Assembly (NCBI GenBank): GCA_964438605.1 | Contig: CAYTKT010000045.1 | Span: forward strand, 1-16,392 | DNA: 16,392 bases | Reading direction: 5' to 3' | From: Alangreenwoodia sp964438605 | GTDB taxonomy: Bacteria; Bacillota; Clostridia; Peptostreptococcales; Anaerovoracaceae | Shown here: positions 7,515 through 14,921 of the stretch, piece by piece | Layout of the letters: each line of letters begins with the position of its first letter | How positions within the stretch are numbered: position 1 is the stretch's first letter | Translations under genes and position numbers: made by a program | Notes under the pieces: model-generated | Told to the model about the DNA's origin: nothing | The model's input: the letters and a program-made list of their open reading frames with translations, nothing else | Database searches by the model: none

Positions 7515-9058
7515 ATATAAAGGAAGCAAAGGAAGAAATACAGCGCGCCGTCACATCGTATCTGATGAAGGATGAATTCGGTGAATATCGTATCAGCAGA
7601 GTCAGGCAAAGACCTATTCTTCTGATTGGTGATCCGGGAATCGGAAAGACGGCAATCATGGAGCAAATCACGCAGGAACTGGGAATCGGGCTCGTCTCTT
7701 ATTCCATGACACACCATACGCGTCAGAGCGCTATCGGCCTGCCGAAGATCGAAACGAAAGTTTACAATGGAATGGAATATATGGTATCTGAATATACGAT
7801 GAGTGAAATCATTGCTTCTGTTTATGATTTTATCGAAAAGACAGGTCTTAAGGAAGGGATTCTGTTTCTCGATGAAATCAACTGCGTTTCAGAAACGCTG
7901 GCGCCGGCGATGCTCCAGTTTCTCCAGTATAAGACGTTCGGCAAGCACGAGGTCCCTGAGGGTTGGATTATCGCGACAGCGGGAAATCCGCCGGAACACA
8001 ATAAGTCGGTAAGAGAGTTCGACATTGTAACGCTCGACCGTGTAAAGAAGATCGTTGTAGAACCTGATTACGGCGTCTGGAAGGAATATGCGTATAAGAA
8101 GCGGATTCACGGCGCGATTACTACGTACCTCGAAGTCAAGAAGAACGATTTTTACCGCATTGAGTCGACGATTGACGGCGTGCAGTTTATGACGGCAAGA
8201 GGCTGGGAAGATCTGTCAACCATGATTAAGCTCTATGAGGAGCAGGGCTATGAGGTGAACGAAAAGCTGATCAGTCAGTATATCCAACATTCAAAGGTTG
8301 CCAAGGAATTTGCGATTTATTATGATCTCTATAATAAGTATAAGTCGGATTATCAGATCCAGAATATTTTAGACGGCACGTATCCTGATGAAATCAAAGA
8401 ACGTGCGCTGAACGCCAAGTTTGACGAGCGCCTGACGCTGATCGGCCTGCTGCTTGAGGCGGTGACTGATCATGTGAAACAGGATGTGGAGACTGAGGAT
8501 TTTGTTACGGAACTGCATAAGCTGCTTTCGGAGATGAAGATTGTCTGTCAGAAAGCGAATCCAAAAATGGAAAATATCGACACGATTCTCGGCAAGTATA
8601 TTGTGGCCCGCACGACGGCATACCGTGAAGAAAAGCGCTCGACCGTTCTGTCAGCGGAGCGTGAGACGATTCTGCGGAAAGTGATTTTGTCTATTGAAGG
8701 CTACAAGAATGCATTAATCAAGGAAGGCATTCAGGATCTCGGAGAAGGATTTGAATTCGTTAAAGCGGCGTTTGCCCAGACGGTGGCAGATATGAAGCAG
8801 CATCTATCGGAGACTCAGTTCATGCTGGAAAATATGTTTCTGTTTATTGAGGAGGTATTCGGCAGCGGTCAAGAGATGCTCGTCGTCGTTACAGAACTGA
8901 CTGTTAATTATTATTCGGCGAAGTTTATCAGTCGCTACGGGTGCGAAAAATATTTTGAGCACAACAAGGAACTGCTCGTATACGAGAGACAGCAGGAACT
9001 TCTGTCAGAAATTATGTTGCTTAACGATGCAGATGAAATCGATCTGTCGATTATTTAA
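7511..9058 (+). CDS. MoxR-like AAA+ ATPase partnered with the VWA protein
   Basis: This 515-residue AAA+ protein shows Walker A GDPGIGKT (40-47), Walker B ILFLDE (117-122) and sensor-1 ATAGN (155-159), followed by NPPEHNKSVREFDIVTLDRV, which should carry the arginine finger region. The spacing and the SAIGLPKI segment after the P-loop fit the MoxR/AAA_5 group. After the ATPase core (about 1-260) lies a helical C-terminal half of about 250 residues, longer than in small MoxR proteins (about 320 residues total). ATG 7511 is preceded by GGAGGT (7499-7504) and overlaps the VWA stop by 4 nt, so 1:1 production is likely. MoxR/VWA pairs act as ATP-driven chaperones that mature or remodel target complexes. 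The target here is unknown; the upstream LRR protein is the obvious candidate partner. Confidence 0.9.
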   Translation: MNIKEAKEEIQRAVTSYLMKDEFGEYRISRVRQRPILLIGDPGIGKTAIMEQITQELGIGLVSYSMTHHTRQSAIGLPKIETKVYNGMEYMVSEYTMSEIIASVYDFIEKTGLKEGILFLDEINCVSETLAPAMLQFLQYKTFGKHEVPEGWIIATAGNPPEHNKSVREFDIVTLDRVKKIVVEPDYGVWKEYAYKKRIHGAITTYLEVKKNDFYRIESTIDGVQFMTARGWEDLSTMIKLYEEQGYEVNEKLISQYIQHSKVAKEFAIYYDLYNKYKSDYQIQNILDGTYPDEIKERALNAKFDERLTLIGLLLEAVTDHVKQDVETEDFVTELHKLLSEMKIVCQKANPKMENIDTILGKYIVARTTAYREEKRSTVLSAERETILRKVILSIEGYKNALIKEGIQDLGEGFEFVKAAFAQTVADMKQHLSETQFMLENMFLFIEEVFGSGQEMLVVVTELTVNYYSAKFISRYGCEKYFEHNKELLVYERQQELLSEIMLLNDADEIDLSII

Positions 9059-9115
9059 GTTTTCGTTTGTTGAAATCAGAGGAAAACCGTGCGAGTATTT
9101 CGTGATGATGGTGGC

Positions 9116-9164
9116 GCGGTGTGGGCATCTATTGATAAACTTGCCGGAACAATGCGGACATCTG
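9116..9164 (-). mobile_element. Possible remnant of an IS21-type transposon end (degenerate direct repeats)
   Basis: On the minus strand, ATGTCCGCATTGTTCCGGCA is followed about 30 bp on by a degenerate copy, ATGCCCACACCGCGCCACCA. Short multiple direct repeats of this general kind (TGTCCGC-ATT-TTCCGG) occur near the ends of IS21-family elements. A 20-bp palindrome (9177-9196) adjoins. No transposase (istA/istB) sequence is present, so this would be a solo end at most. The family assignment is from memory and tentative. Confidence 0.25.
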
Positions 9165-9176
9165 GTAGGAACTATG

Positions 9177-9196
9177 AAAATGTCACATGACATTTT
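9177..9196. repeat. 20-bp perfect palindrome
   Basis: AAAATGTCA-CA-TGACATTTT, about 120 bp after the stop of the MoxR-like gene. It could fold as an 8-bp hairpin with an ACAT loop and a U-rich 3' arm, a weak bidirectional terminator, or serve as a protein-binding site. Confidence 0.5.
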
Positions 9197-9446
9197 GTAA
9201 AATTGCTGCAGGCACAAAATAAGATGTTTTTTGCGGAGAGGAAGGATTCCACCGGCAGCTGTCGAAAGCGACAAAATCAAAGACGGTCTTTCCGTCGGAT
9301 GACAGATTTTGGAAAATGCTATTCCTGGCAATAATCGACATAACGTATCATGAAAAAATAGAACGGGCCATCGCCAGAATTGGGGATAGATCCATTTCCA
9401 ACTGGGGCTCTATTTTTAGGAACGTCTGGAGGGGCATAATGATTAA

Positions 9447-9535
9447 GATTTTCCGTTTGGAACAGGCGGGGTACCGACTGTCTCAAACGGAAAATCCCGA
9501 CAGGGGCTTCGGGGGCGCACAGCCCCTGTCGGGAT
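9447..9535. repeat. Block of two strong hairpins sharing an arm
   Basis: GATTTTCCGTTTG (9447-9459) pairs perfectly with CAAACGGAAAATC (9484-9496), with inner ACAG/CTGT (9462-9465 and 9478-9481). The next hairpin, ATCCCGACAGGGGCT (9494-9508) with AGCCCCTGTCGGGAT (9521-9535), is a perfect 15-bp stem with a 12-nt loop and shares ATC with the first. On the minus strand the second stem is followed by TTTTCC and would terminate transcription from the YwqG side. The size and overlap look like a dispersed intergenic repeat; one copy cannot prove it. Confidence 0.6.
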
Positions 9536-9550
9536 CTCCTTGTTGACATA

Positions 9551-9575
9551 CAAAAATCCTGCATTATCATGCAGG
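9551..9575 (-). terminator. Intrinsic terminator, minus strand
   Basis: On the minus strand CCTGCAT (9575-9569), loop GATA, ATGCAGG (9564-9558) is followed by ATTTTTG. The stem is a perfect 7 bp. It lies about 310 nt past the stop of the YwqG-family gene with no other minus-strand gene between, so it may end that transcript, backed up by the 15-bp hairpin further on. Confidence 0.55.
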
Positions 9576-9882
9576 TAGGGAAAAGGCCAGGAAATATCCC
9601 AGTCTTTTCCAGAAATTTATTCACTTTTCTTGCATCGGTATTTTGAGTTTATACAAACTCTGAAACGGTCTCGAAAATCCCGCAGGGAATCCAGGGATGA
9701 AGCCTCCTCAGGGAGAACAGATCGGATAAATCCATACCAACCCGTCTGATCCTGCCAACTGTATCTTCTTAGTATAATTATATTTAATAAAAAAAATGAT
9801 ACCTAATAAAAAATAATTTTATAAAACATCTTAAATTTATAAATAGTTTTATATAATTATAGTTATAAGTAATTAAACACAA

Positions 9883-10779
9883 TCAATAACAATCCCAATT
9901 ATACATTATCCTGCTGAAATCCGCTTTCTTCAACGCCTCACTATTGATGAAAAAATTGCCGACGCCGGAATCACCCCACATAATAAAGCAGGCATTTCCG
10001 TCAAATTCACTGTCAATCTGGAGCAGCAGCGTATCATAATAATCGAGACAACCAAGTTCCACCCTTGGATCTGACTGCGTAAAATAAGGATAACCAAAAA
10101 TTCTGTGCTTCGGCTGTTCGCCATGCAGATCTGCGTCCTCAGGCAGGTCTTCCAACGTCTCACAAAGATAATCATATTCATCCTCATTGACATACATAAA
10201 CCAGTCGTCTTTGTCAATCTTGTCACCAAACAACTCCTTGGCCGCTGCGCTTAAATAAATGCCAAAGTTTTCATCAAATGGCTCCATATATGCCGTAAAT
10301 TCTTGAATATCAACTGCCATCTCCTCCAAAAGCGGCAAATCATCCTCGTTCAGGTCATCACTCACAGGCAGGCCAAGCGCCTCTACACTCTCCCTCGTCA
10401 CCGCTTCATCAATCGTTTCATGGTAAATAACGCGATAATTCTTTTGAGGTTCCGGATCTTCATAATCACAGCCATACATCAGATCATCACTGGCCGCTAT
10501 AAAAATCTGGACAAGGCCCTTTTGCGGCAGACGATCATCATGAATGCCTGCAGCGACGAGATTACTGAAATTGATCTGAGCCAGCAGATACATTTTCTCG
10601 CCAGTCGTTCCTTTCGGATATTCCATAGTTCCATCCCAGTAGGGAAGGCCGCCGAACTTGCTTTCCGCGATATCCGGCACGCGTTCATGGTTCGTCACCA
10701 GTCGATAGGCTTTCGTAGCTGTGCGTTCCTTAATAAACTCTGCGATTTTTACTATTTTGTCACTTACTTTTCCTGACAT
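9883..10779 (-). CDS. YwqG/DUF1963 family protein
   Basis: This 298-residue protein resembles Bacillus subtilis YwqG (DUF1963). Recognisable parts are SKFGGLPYWDGTMEYP near residues 55-70, AQINFSNL (about 87-94), the LVQIFIAASDDLMYGCD strand and the C-terminal HRIFGYPYFTQSDPR, then LLLQIDSEFDG, then IMWGDSGVGNFFI. The length is normal and the chain is strongly acidic. There is no signal peptide or membrane segment, so it is cytoplasmic. The family has no established biochemical activity; members are often found among polymorphic-toxin immunity-like or stress genes. The ATG at 10779 has AGGAGGT about 7 nt upstream. It is transcribed alone. A direct repeat plus palindrome (10856-10900) about 75-120 bp upstream could be its operator. 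Confidence 0.88.
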   Translation of the reverse strand: MSGKVSDKIVKIAEFIKERTATKAYRLVTNHERVPDIAESKFGGLPYWDGTMEYPKGTTGEKMYLLAQINFSNLVAAGIHDDRLPQKGLVQIFIAASDDLMYGCDYEDPEPQKNYRVIYHETIDEAVTRESVEALGLPVSDDLNEDDLPLLEEMAVDIQEFTAYMEPFDENFGIYLSAAAKELFGDKIDKDDWFMYVNEDEYDYLCETLEDLPEDADLHGEQPKHRIFGYPYFTQSDPRVELGCLDYYDTLLLQIDSEFDGNACFIMWGDSGVGNFFINSEALKKADFSRIMYNWDCY

Positions 10780-10855
10780 CTAACATACCTCCTGTTGTTT
10801 TTTTCCGTATCATGTCAATCCTCGTTTGAACAGCTTGAATTAAGCAAAATCAATG

Positions 10856-10900
10856 CTTTTATCGAGAATACTTTTATCGAGTCCGATGCTTTCAAAGCAT
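10856..10900. promoter_or_regulatory. Direct repeat plus palindrome upstream of the YwqG gene
   Basis: CTTTTATCGAG occurs twice (10856-10866 and 10871-10881), a 15-bp period. Five bases later comes a perfect palindrome, ATGCTTT-C-AAAGCAT (10886-10900). Regular spacing on one and a half helix turns and closeness to a gene start suggest a regulator binding site. No -10/-35 pair can be placed with confidence. Confidence 0.35.
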
Positions 10901-11157
10901 TACTTCTCCTCCCGTTTCCTGTCAGCCATCATTTTATTTGCGAATCTCTGTCAGGTTCGAGCCGGAAATCTGCGCGTTTCATGTTTTTACAGAGTATTTG
11001 TAAAACATAGATATAATGCTCCAAAGAAGCATATGGGTGCATTTTTGATAAACGATTTTTCCTCGTCTGATTTCGGAGTACCCGTTTTTCAAATTATACT
11101 ACAACATGGGACTAAAATACAGTGTGGAGAAAAAACGTCTTTTCGTAAATATATTCC
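10901..11157. other. Remaining spacer between the YwqG and Nudix genes
   Basis: A/T-rich, no coding signal. A TATAAT hexamer on the plus strand (11012-11017) has no good -35 and no gene downstream on that strand. I see no strong terminator after the Nudix stop at 11158. Confidence 0.5.
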
Positions 11158-11547
11158 TTAATTTAATATTTTTTCTAATTTATCAATCACGCCTCCGTCA
11201 GCCGGAAGCCAGCGAACACTGCGAAGTTCCTCCTTTGAAAGCCAACGCGCGTCGTCGTGCTCTCGAAGCTGAGGATACCCGGAAATGATTTCCGCCATAA
11301 AGCAGTGCATCTGCAGATGAAAGTCCGGATAATCGTATTCCACCACGCAGATCAGTCGCCTCAGGATAATATCGACGCCCAATTCTTCCAACGTCTCTCT
11401 GACTGCCGCCTGCTCAGGCGTCTCTCCCTCCTCTATCTTTCCACCCGGAAATTCCCAGAATCCCTTATACTCTCCGTGTCCTCTCTGAGCTGCAAAGATT
11501 TTTCGTCCGTCACAAATGACGGCGGCAGCTACCCTCTTCATCCGCAT
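11158..11547 (-). CDS. MutT-like Nudix hydrolase (8-oxo-dGTP diphosphatase type)
   Basis: The protein of about 129 residues has the complete Nudix signature GX5EX7REUXEEXGU in GKIEEGETPEQAAVRETLEE-LG, preceded by the FWEFPGG typical of MutT/8-oxo-dGTPases. The first strand, KRVAAAVICDGRKIFAAQRG, also fits MutT. It would hydrolyse oxidised (d)NTPs or related nucleoside diphosphate derivatives to the monophosphate, using Mg2+ bound by the Glu residues. I place the start at ATG 11547; AAGGAG lies 12 nt upstream. A GTG at 11574 would add nine residues but that site would fall inside the gene and nothing better precedes it; ATG 11541 is also possible. The gene follows phaJ but is separated from it by an intrinsic terminator, so it is probably not a core member of the PHA operon. 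No own promoter is obvious in the short gap. Confidence 0.88.
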   Translation of the reverse strand: MRMKRVAAAVICDGRKIFAAQRGHGEYKGFWEFPGGKIEEGETPEQAAVRETLEELGVDIILRRLICVVEYDYPDFHLQMHCFMAEIISGYPQLREHDDARWLSKEELRSVRWLPADGGVIDKLEKILN

Positions 11548-11583
11548 CGCTTCTTTGATCTCCTTTTTCTGCACCTGATACGC

Positions 11584-11619
11584 AAAAAGGCCGCACCTTC
11601 ATTTCACCAAGATGCGACC
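11584..11619 (-). terminator. Intrinsic terminator of the phaECJ operon
   Basis: On the minus strand GGTCGCATCTT (11619-11609), loop GGTGAAATG, AAGGTGCGGCC (11599-11589) forms an 11-bp stem with two G-U pairs, followed by TTTTT (11588-11584). It lies about 60 nt after the phaJ stop and about 40 nt before the Nudix start, so it should end the PHA transcript. Confidence 0.85.
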
Positions 11620-11676
11620 GCAAATTTCCGCTTTTCGTTTTACTGATCCACCTATTCACTTATCAGCCTGATCCGC

Positions 11677-12099
11677 TTATTTACGCGGTGCGATCACCAG
11701 CGTCGTTCCCGTGATAACTTCCTCACCCTTCTGATTCGTGTAAGAAAGATTGAAAAGCACCCTGCCGCGTTCTCGCTTCTCAGCCACCGTAATCGTAGCC
11801 GTAACAGTGTCGCCGATATAAACGGGCTTCAGATATTGAACGCTCTTTTCCATCAGGATTGTGCCCTTGCCCGGATACTTCATGCCAAGAACTGTACTCA
11901 TCAGACTGTCAACAAGACATCCATGAGCGACGCGGGAACCGAAATGAGACGCTTCAGCCGCCGTCTGGTCAATATGGAGCGGATTCATGTCACCCGTAAT
12001 GCCAGCAAACTGGTAAACGTCGCTCTCGCTGATTGTCTTTGAAAATGAAGCTTTGTCGCCTACCTGTATTTCATCATAAGATACAACTTCATCCCGCAT
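11677..12099 (-). CDS. phaJ: (R)-specific enoyl-CoA hydratase, MaoC/PhaJ type
   Basis: This 140-residue hot-dog protein is the normal size for PhaJ. It has the hydratase-2 motif: FAGITGDMNPLHID (about 31-44) with catalytic Asp37 and His42, then the conserved FGSRVAHG (about 53-60). It hydrates trans-2-enoyl-CoA (for example crotonyl-CoA) to (R)-3-hydroxyacyl-CoA, the substrate of PHA synthase. ATG 12099 is preceded by AAGGAG at 6-7 nt and begins 2 nt after the phaC stop; the site lies in the last phaC codons, so the two are tightly coupled. It is the third and last gene of the operon. A general MaoC dehydratase role is the alternative, but the position next to phaEC makes PHA monomer supply the best reading. 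Confidence 0.9.
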   Translation of the reverse strand: MRDEVVSYDEIQVGDKASFSKTISESDVYQFAGITGDMNPLHIDQTAAEASHFGSRVAHGCLVDSLMSTVLGMKYPGKGTILMEKSVQYLKPVYIGDTVTATITVAEKRERGRVLFNLSYTNQKGEEVITGTTLVIAPRK

Positions 12100-12101
12100 T
12101 A

Positions 12102-13187
12102 TTAACTCCTTTCCACGATCCAGTCACCGATAACCGGCGCAATCTCGCTCTTGCTGTTCGGACTGATATACACGCCTACATGCCCCACATCGAACATATG
12201 GAATTCTTTATCAGTGCTGCTTACCGCATCAAGAAGCGGCTTCGTCGCCGAAGGCGGAACGAGATGGTCATATTTCGCGCAGACTACGAGAAGCGGACAC
12301 GTAATATTTTCAAGTTTCACCTCTTTGCCGCCCATCGTATATTCGCCCTTATACAGCTTATTATTTACATAAAAATCGTTTACAAACTCACGCAAAGTCT
12401 CGCCTTCCTGATCCGGACTGTCGAAAACCCAGTTCTCGGTACGCAGGAAGTTCGTCAGATAGTCAGTATCAGCCATGGCCGCACCCAAACCAACATACTT
12501 ATCGATCAGCAGTTCAAACGGCTTCAGCAGAACGAACGTCAAATTCATCAGATCTGCCGGAACGTTGCCGAAAGCGTCAACCATCTTGTCTACCGAGAAA
12601 TAACGGCTCCATTTAAACAGAAGTCCATCCTCAATGCTGAAATCGATCGGTGTTACCATAGAAATAAAGTTTTTAATTTTATCCTGATGGAGCGCCGTGT
12701 AAATCGCGCTGAATGTGCCGCCCTGGCAGACGCCCAACAGCGTAATCTGCGGCTGACCTGATTTTTTAATAATATAATCGACACACTCGTCCATATACCA
12801 CTCAATATGGTCCTCAAGCGTCATATACATATCTTCCTTCGCCGGATAGCCCCAGTCGATAATATACGTATCAATGCCTTTTTCAAGGAACGACTTTATG
12901 ACAGAACGATCCGGCTGAAGATCCATCATATACTGCCTGTTTACGAGAGCGTAAGTAATCAGCATCGGCGTTTGGACAAGCTCCGATTCGTCTACAAGCG
13001 GAATATAATGATACAGTGTCATTTTGCCGATTTGAAGAACTGTCTCCTTTTCGAGTTCCCCCGTCTTGATCTGATCAGCCGTGATATTCACAAGGTTTTC
13101 CATTCCTTTAACAACGCTTTTCATATAATTTACAGCGTATTCCGCCGAATCCGTTAAATCAAAATCTGCAAAATCAAACTTTCCCAT
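12102..13187 (-). CDS. phaC: Class III polyhydroxyalkanoate synthase, catalytic subunit PhaC
   Basis: This 361-residue alpha/beta-hydrolase-fold protein has the class III length (about 355). The lipase-like box is GVCQGG with nucleophile Cys154 in place of serine. The other triad members fit: Asp307 in CAKYDHLVPP and His336 in DVGHVG, the same spacing as in the Allochromatium enzyme. ITYALVNRQYMMDLQPDRS and YIIDWGYPAKED are also family hallmarks. It polymerises (R)-3-hydroxyacyl-CoA, chiefly 3-hydroxybutyryl-CoA, into PHA on granules and needs PhaE for activity. ATG 13187 comes 6 nt after the phaE stop; GGAGG overlaps the last phaE codons. The 361-residue size, together with phaE upstream, excludes classes I, II and IV. 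Confidence 0.95.
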   Translation of the reverse strand: MGKFDFADFDLTDSAEYAVNYMKSVVKGMENLVNITADQIKTGELEKETVLQIGKMTLYHYIPLVDESELVQTPMLITYALVNRQYMMDLQPDRSVIKSFLEKGIDTYIIDWGYPAKEDMYMTLEDHIEWYMDECVDYIIKKSGQPQITLLGVCQGGTFSAIYTALHQDKIKNFISMVTPIDFSIEDGLLFKWSRYFSVDKMVDAFGNVPADLMNLTFVLLKPFELLIDKYVGLGAAMADTDYLTNFLRTENWVFDSPDQEGETLREFVNDFYVNNKLYKGEYTMGGKEVKLENITCPLLVVCAKYDHLVPPSATKPLLDAVSSTDKEFHMFDVGHVGVYISPNSKSEIAPVIGDWIVERS

Positions 13188-13193
13188 TTTTCT

Positions 13194-14369
13194 TTATTCC
13201 TCCGTATTCAGACCCAAATGATCAAGCTTCGCATGAAGCGTCGCAATTTCCTTTTTCAGATCGCGAACATCCTTACGAAGTCCGTAAATCGTCTTATATG
13301 CGCTCTTCATTTCCGAATTAGTGGGAACAGGAAGCACTGACAGCATCCGTTCCATCAGTTCATCCGACTTCGTCTTAAAATCATACGCATAATTCGCGAA
13401 TTCTCCCATGAACGTCGTATATTCCTCACTAAAATAGAATTTATTGACCATTTCGGAGTTAATTTTAATCCAGAGATCATAAAACGTCTTAAACGTTACC
13501 TTTTTTTCCGGGTCTTTTATCAAATCCTGAATTCTCTCGAAAAGTTCCGCGTTCGCATCCCTCAAAACGTTCTGAAGACCTGCCGCCATGCCGAAATAGC
13601 CGAGCATCATCCTGACATAGGAGTTGAGAATATCAAGATTCAGTTCAAGATTATCCTTCGTAATGCCAACGCCATTAATGTTGAAAAGCTTTCCAAAAGA
13701 ATCCTGATACGCATCCGTTACAAGCGTCAGATATTTTGAATACGCTTCTTTGTCGCCGCTGAACGCGTCCTTAATGCAGTCAAGAAACTCGTCCTTGCGG
13801 TCAAGCCACGGAGACATGAACTCAACGGTTGTCGAATTGATGACTTTTGCCAGGTCAATCCAGGATTCAAGCAGTGCAAAAGAATCTTCCGACATAGCCG
13901 GCTTGAGAATTTTCTCGGACAGTTCCTGAATCAGAGCCTCCGATTTTTCCATATATTTTATCGACAATTCCGCCGGATCTGCGATACCGTCTTTCAGATC
14001 TTCAAAACAATCCTTCCAGAAATCATACAACCGGCTGTAGATCGACATCGAATCGAAAAATCTTCCGAACAGAGAGGACATATCGGATAGCGGCACCGTT
14101 CCCGTCAGATCGAACATCGAATAACTGGCTGCCCATTTTTTCCAGGCATCCTGATAAGCAGTCCACATATTCTGGACCATTTCGCCTGTGTCTTTCATCA
14201 TCTGTTCCGTCATCTCCTTAATGGAATCCATCGGAGATTCTGTTTCAGCATCATCTTCCTTTTTCTGAAAAAAGTCTGCAAATTTTCCAACTGCATCCAT
14301 GTACTGGCCAATCATTTTTTTTTGAAATTGCATTCCTTTTTCGTACATCTCTTTATCAAAAAAGTCCAT
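13194..14369 (-). CDS. phaE: Class III PHA synthase subunit PhaE
   Basis: This mostly helical 391-residue protein is encoded directly before phaC, as expected for the PhaE (PHA_synth_III_E) partner. The strongest marker is the C-terminal PhaE box region, VPTNSEMKSAYKTIYGLRKD (from about 348), followed by a leucine/lysine heptad-like tail, DLKKEIATLHAKLDHLGLN. The N-terminus is charged and amphipathic. PhaE has no catalytic residues; it activates PhaC and holds the PhaEC complex on the growing granule. ATG 14369 has AAGGAG at 6 nt. A sigma-A-type promoter lies about 100 nt upstream. The Bacillus class IV subunit PhaR is about half this size and can be excluded. Confidence 0.92.
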   Translation of the reverse strand: MDFFDKEMYEKGMQFQKKMIGQYMDAVGKFADFFQKKEDDAETESPMDSIKEMTEQMMKDTGEMVQNMWTAYQDAWKKWAASYSMFDLTGTVPLSDMSSLFGRFFDSMSIYSRLYDFWKDCFEDLKDGIADPAELSIKYMEKSEALIQELSEKILKPAMSEDSFALLESWIDLAKVINSTTVEFMSPWLDRKDEFLDCIKDAFSGDKEAYSKYLTLVTDAYQDSFGKLFNINGVGITKDNLELNLDILNSYVRMMLGYFGMAAGLQNVLRDANAELFERIQDLIKDPEKKVTFKTFYDLWIKINSEMVNKFYFSEEYTTFMGEFANYAYDFKTKSDELMERMLSVLPVPTNSEMKSAYKTIYGLRKDVRDLKKEIATLHAKLDHLGLNTEE

Positions 14370-14467
14370 AAGCCGCTCCTTTCTGTTACGATTTGATCAA
14401 ATTGTCTCCCATGCGCTTCATTCGCAGAAACTGTACCGCACCGAGAAACGATTTTCTTAACAATCTC

Positions 14468-14496
14468 ATTGTATACCCTCAAACATTATATTTCAA
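14468..14496 (-). promoter_or_regulatory. Sigma-A-type promoter of phaECJ
   Basis: On the minus strand TTGAAA (14496-14491) and TACAAT (14473-14468) are 17 bp apart, each one or two changes from consensus. Transcription would begin near 14461, about 90 nt before the phaE ATG. A small dyad, ACAAT-GAG-ATTGT, overlaps the -10 and could be an operator. Confidence 0.65.
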
Positions 14497-14639
14497 TCAT
14501 TTTCAGGTAAATGCTGAAATTTTTATCAATTTCGCCGATCTTCCTCTCGTTTTCAGCAGGATTCTCCAAATGCGGCGAAAATTCAACCTGTTTTTCGCGA
14601 TAAACAGATCGAAGAAGCGAAACGGCAGAAATCCCGGAT

Positions 14640-14890
14640 GCTGCAACATGACAGCCGGCTGTCAGACCCTGTCTTTAGCCGGCCGAAAAAGGATTCCGGA
14701 CGCAAGCAGGAAGTTCGTCATCTGTCTGGCGCAAATATCATGATATGCTCCGCTTATAGAAGCGGAAACATTCCGTTTCATAACCCCGACGGGCTAAGTG
14801 CCAACGAACAAGCCCTGTGCACCCAGCTCGGCCCTGCCCGCCGCATCGGCCTGCGCACTTAAGTATCAACGAACTAACTCGTGCGACCCA
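14640..14890. repeat. Dyad-rich intergenic element between hisF and phaE
   Basis: No gene. In order: a perfect 16-bp palindrome TGACAGCC-GGCTGTCA (14649-14664); ATATCA-TGATAT (14735-14746); TCCGCTT/AAGCGGA (14749-14755 and 14760-14766), competing with GAAGCGGAA/TTCCGTTTC (14759-14767 and 14771-14779, one G-U); and two copies of a TAAGT-YCAACGAAC motif (14794-14811 and 14859-14876), each closed by its own 5-bp stem: GGGCT/AGCCC (14791-14795 and 14811-14815) and CGCAC/GTGCG (14854-14858 and 14881-14885). Such density suggests an intergenic repeat or structured RNA. It could also carry termination signals for hisF, though no U-run follows any stem. Confidence 0.5.
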
Positions 14891-14921
14891 CGGTTTGATA
14901 TTTAAACAATTTTTACTGCAA

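Larger units (their letters stand above)
9059..9882. other. Non-coding spacer with dyads, IS-end-like repeats and an A/T-rich tract
   Basis: No credible gene in 824 bp. Frames open on the minus strand (9005-9331 and 9319-9624) have no ribosome binding sites and run through hairpins. The stretch holds a degenerate pair of repeats (about 9116-9164), a 20-bp palindrome (9177-9196), small hairpins at 9260-9273 (TGTCG/CGACA) and 9282-9296 (GACGG/CCGTC), a block of strong hairpins (9447-9575) and an almost pure A/T tract at about 9770-9880, next to the end of the YwqG gene. Confidence 0.6.

Noticed and set aside
9005..9624. Minus-strand ORFs of about 100 codons, one with two CPH motifs
   Set aside because: No ribosome binding sites; they read through hairpins and repeats, so they are by-products of repeat DNA.
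12033..12761. 242-codon plus-strand ORF
   Set aside because: Antisense shadow of phaC, whose catalytic motifs are clear on the minus strand.
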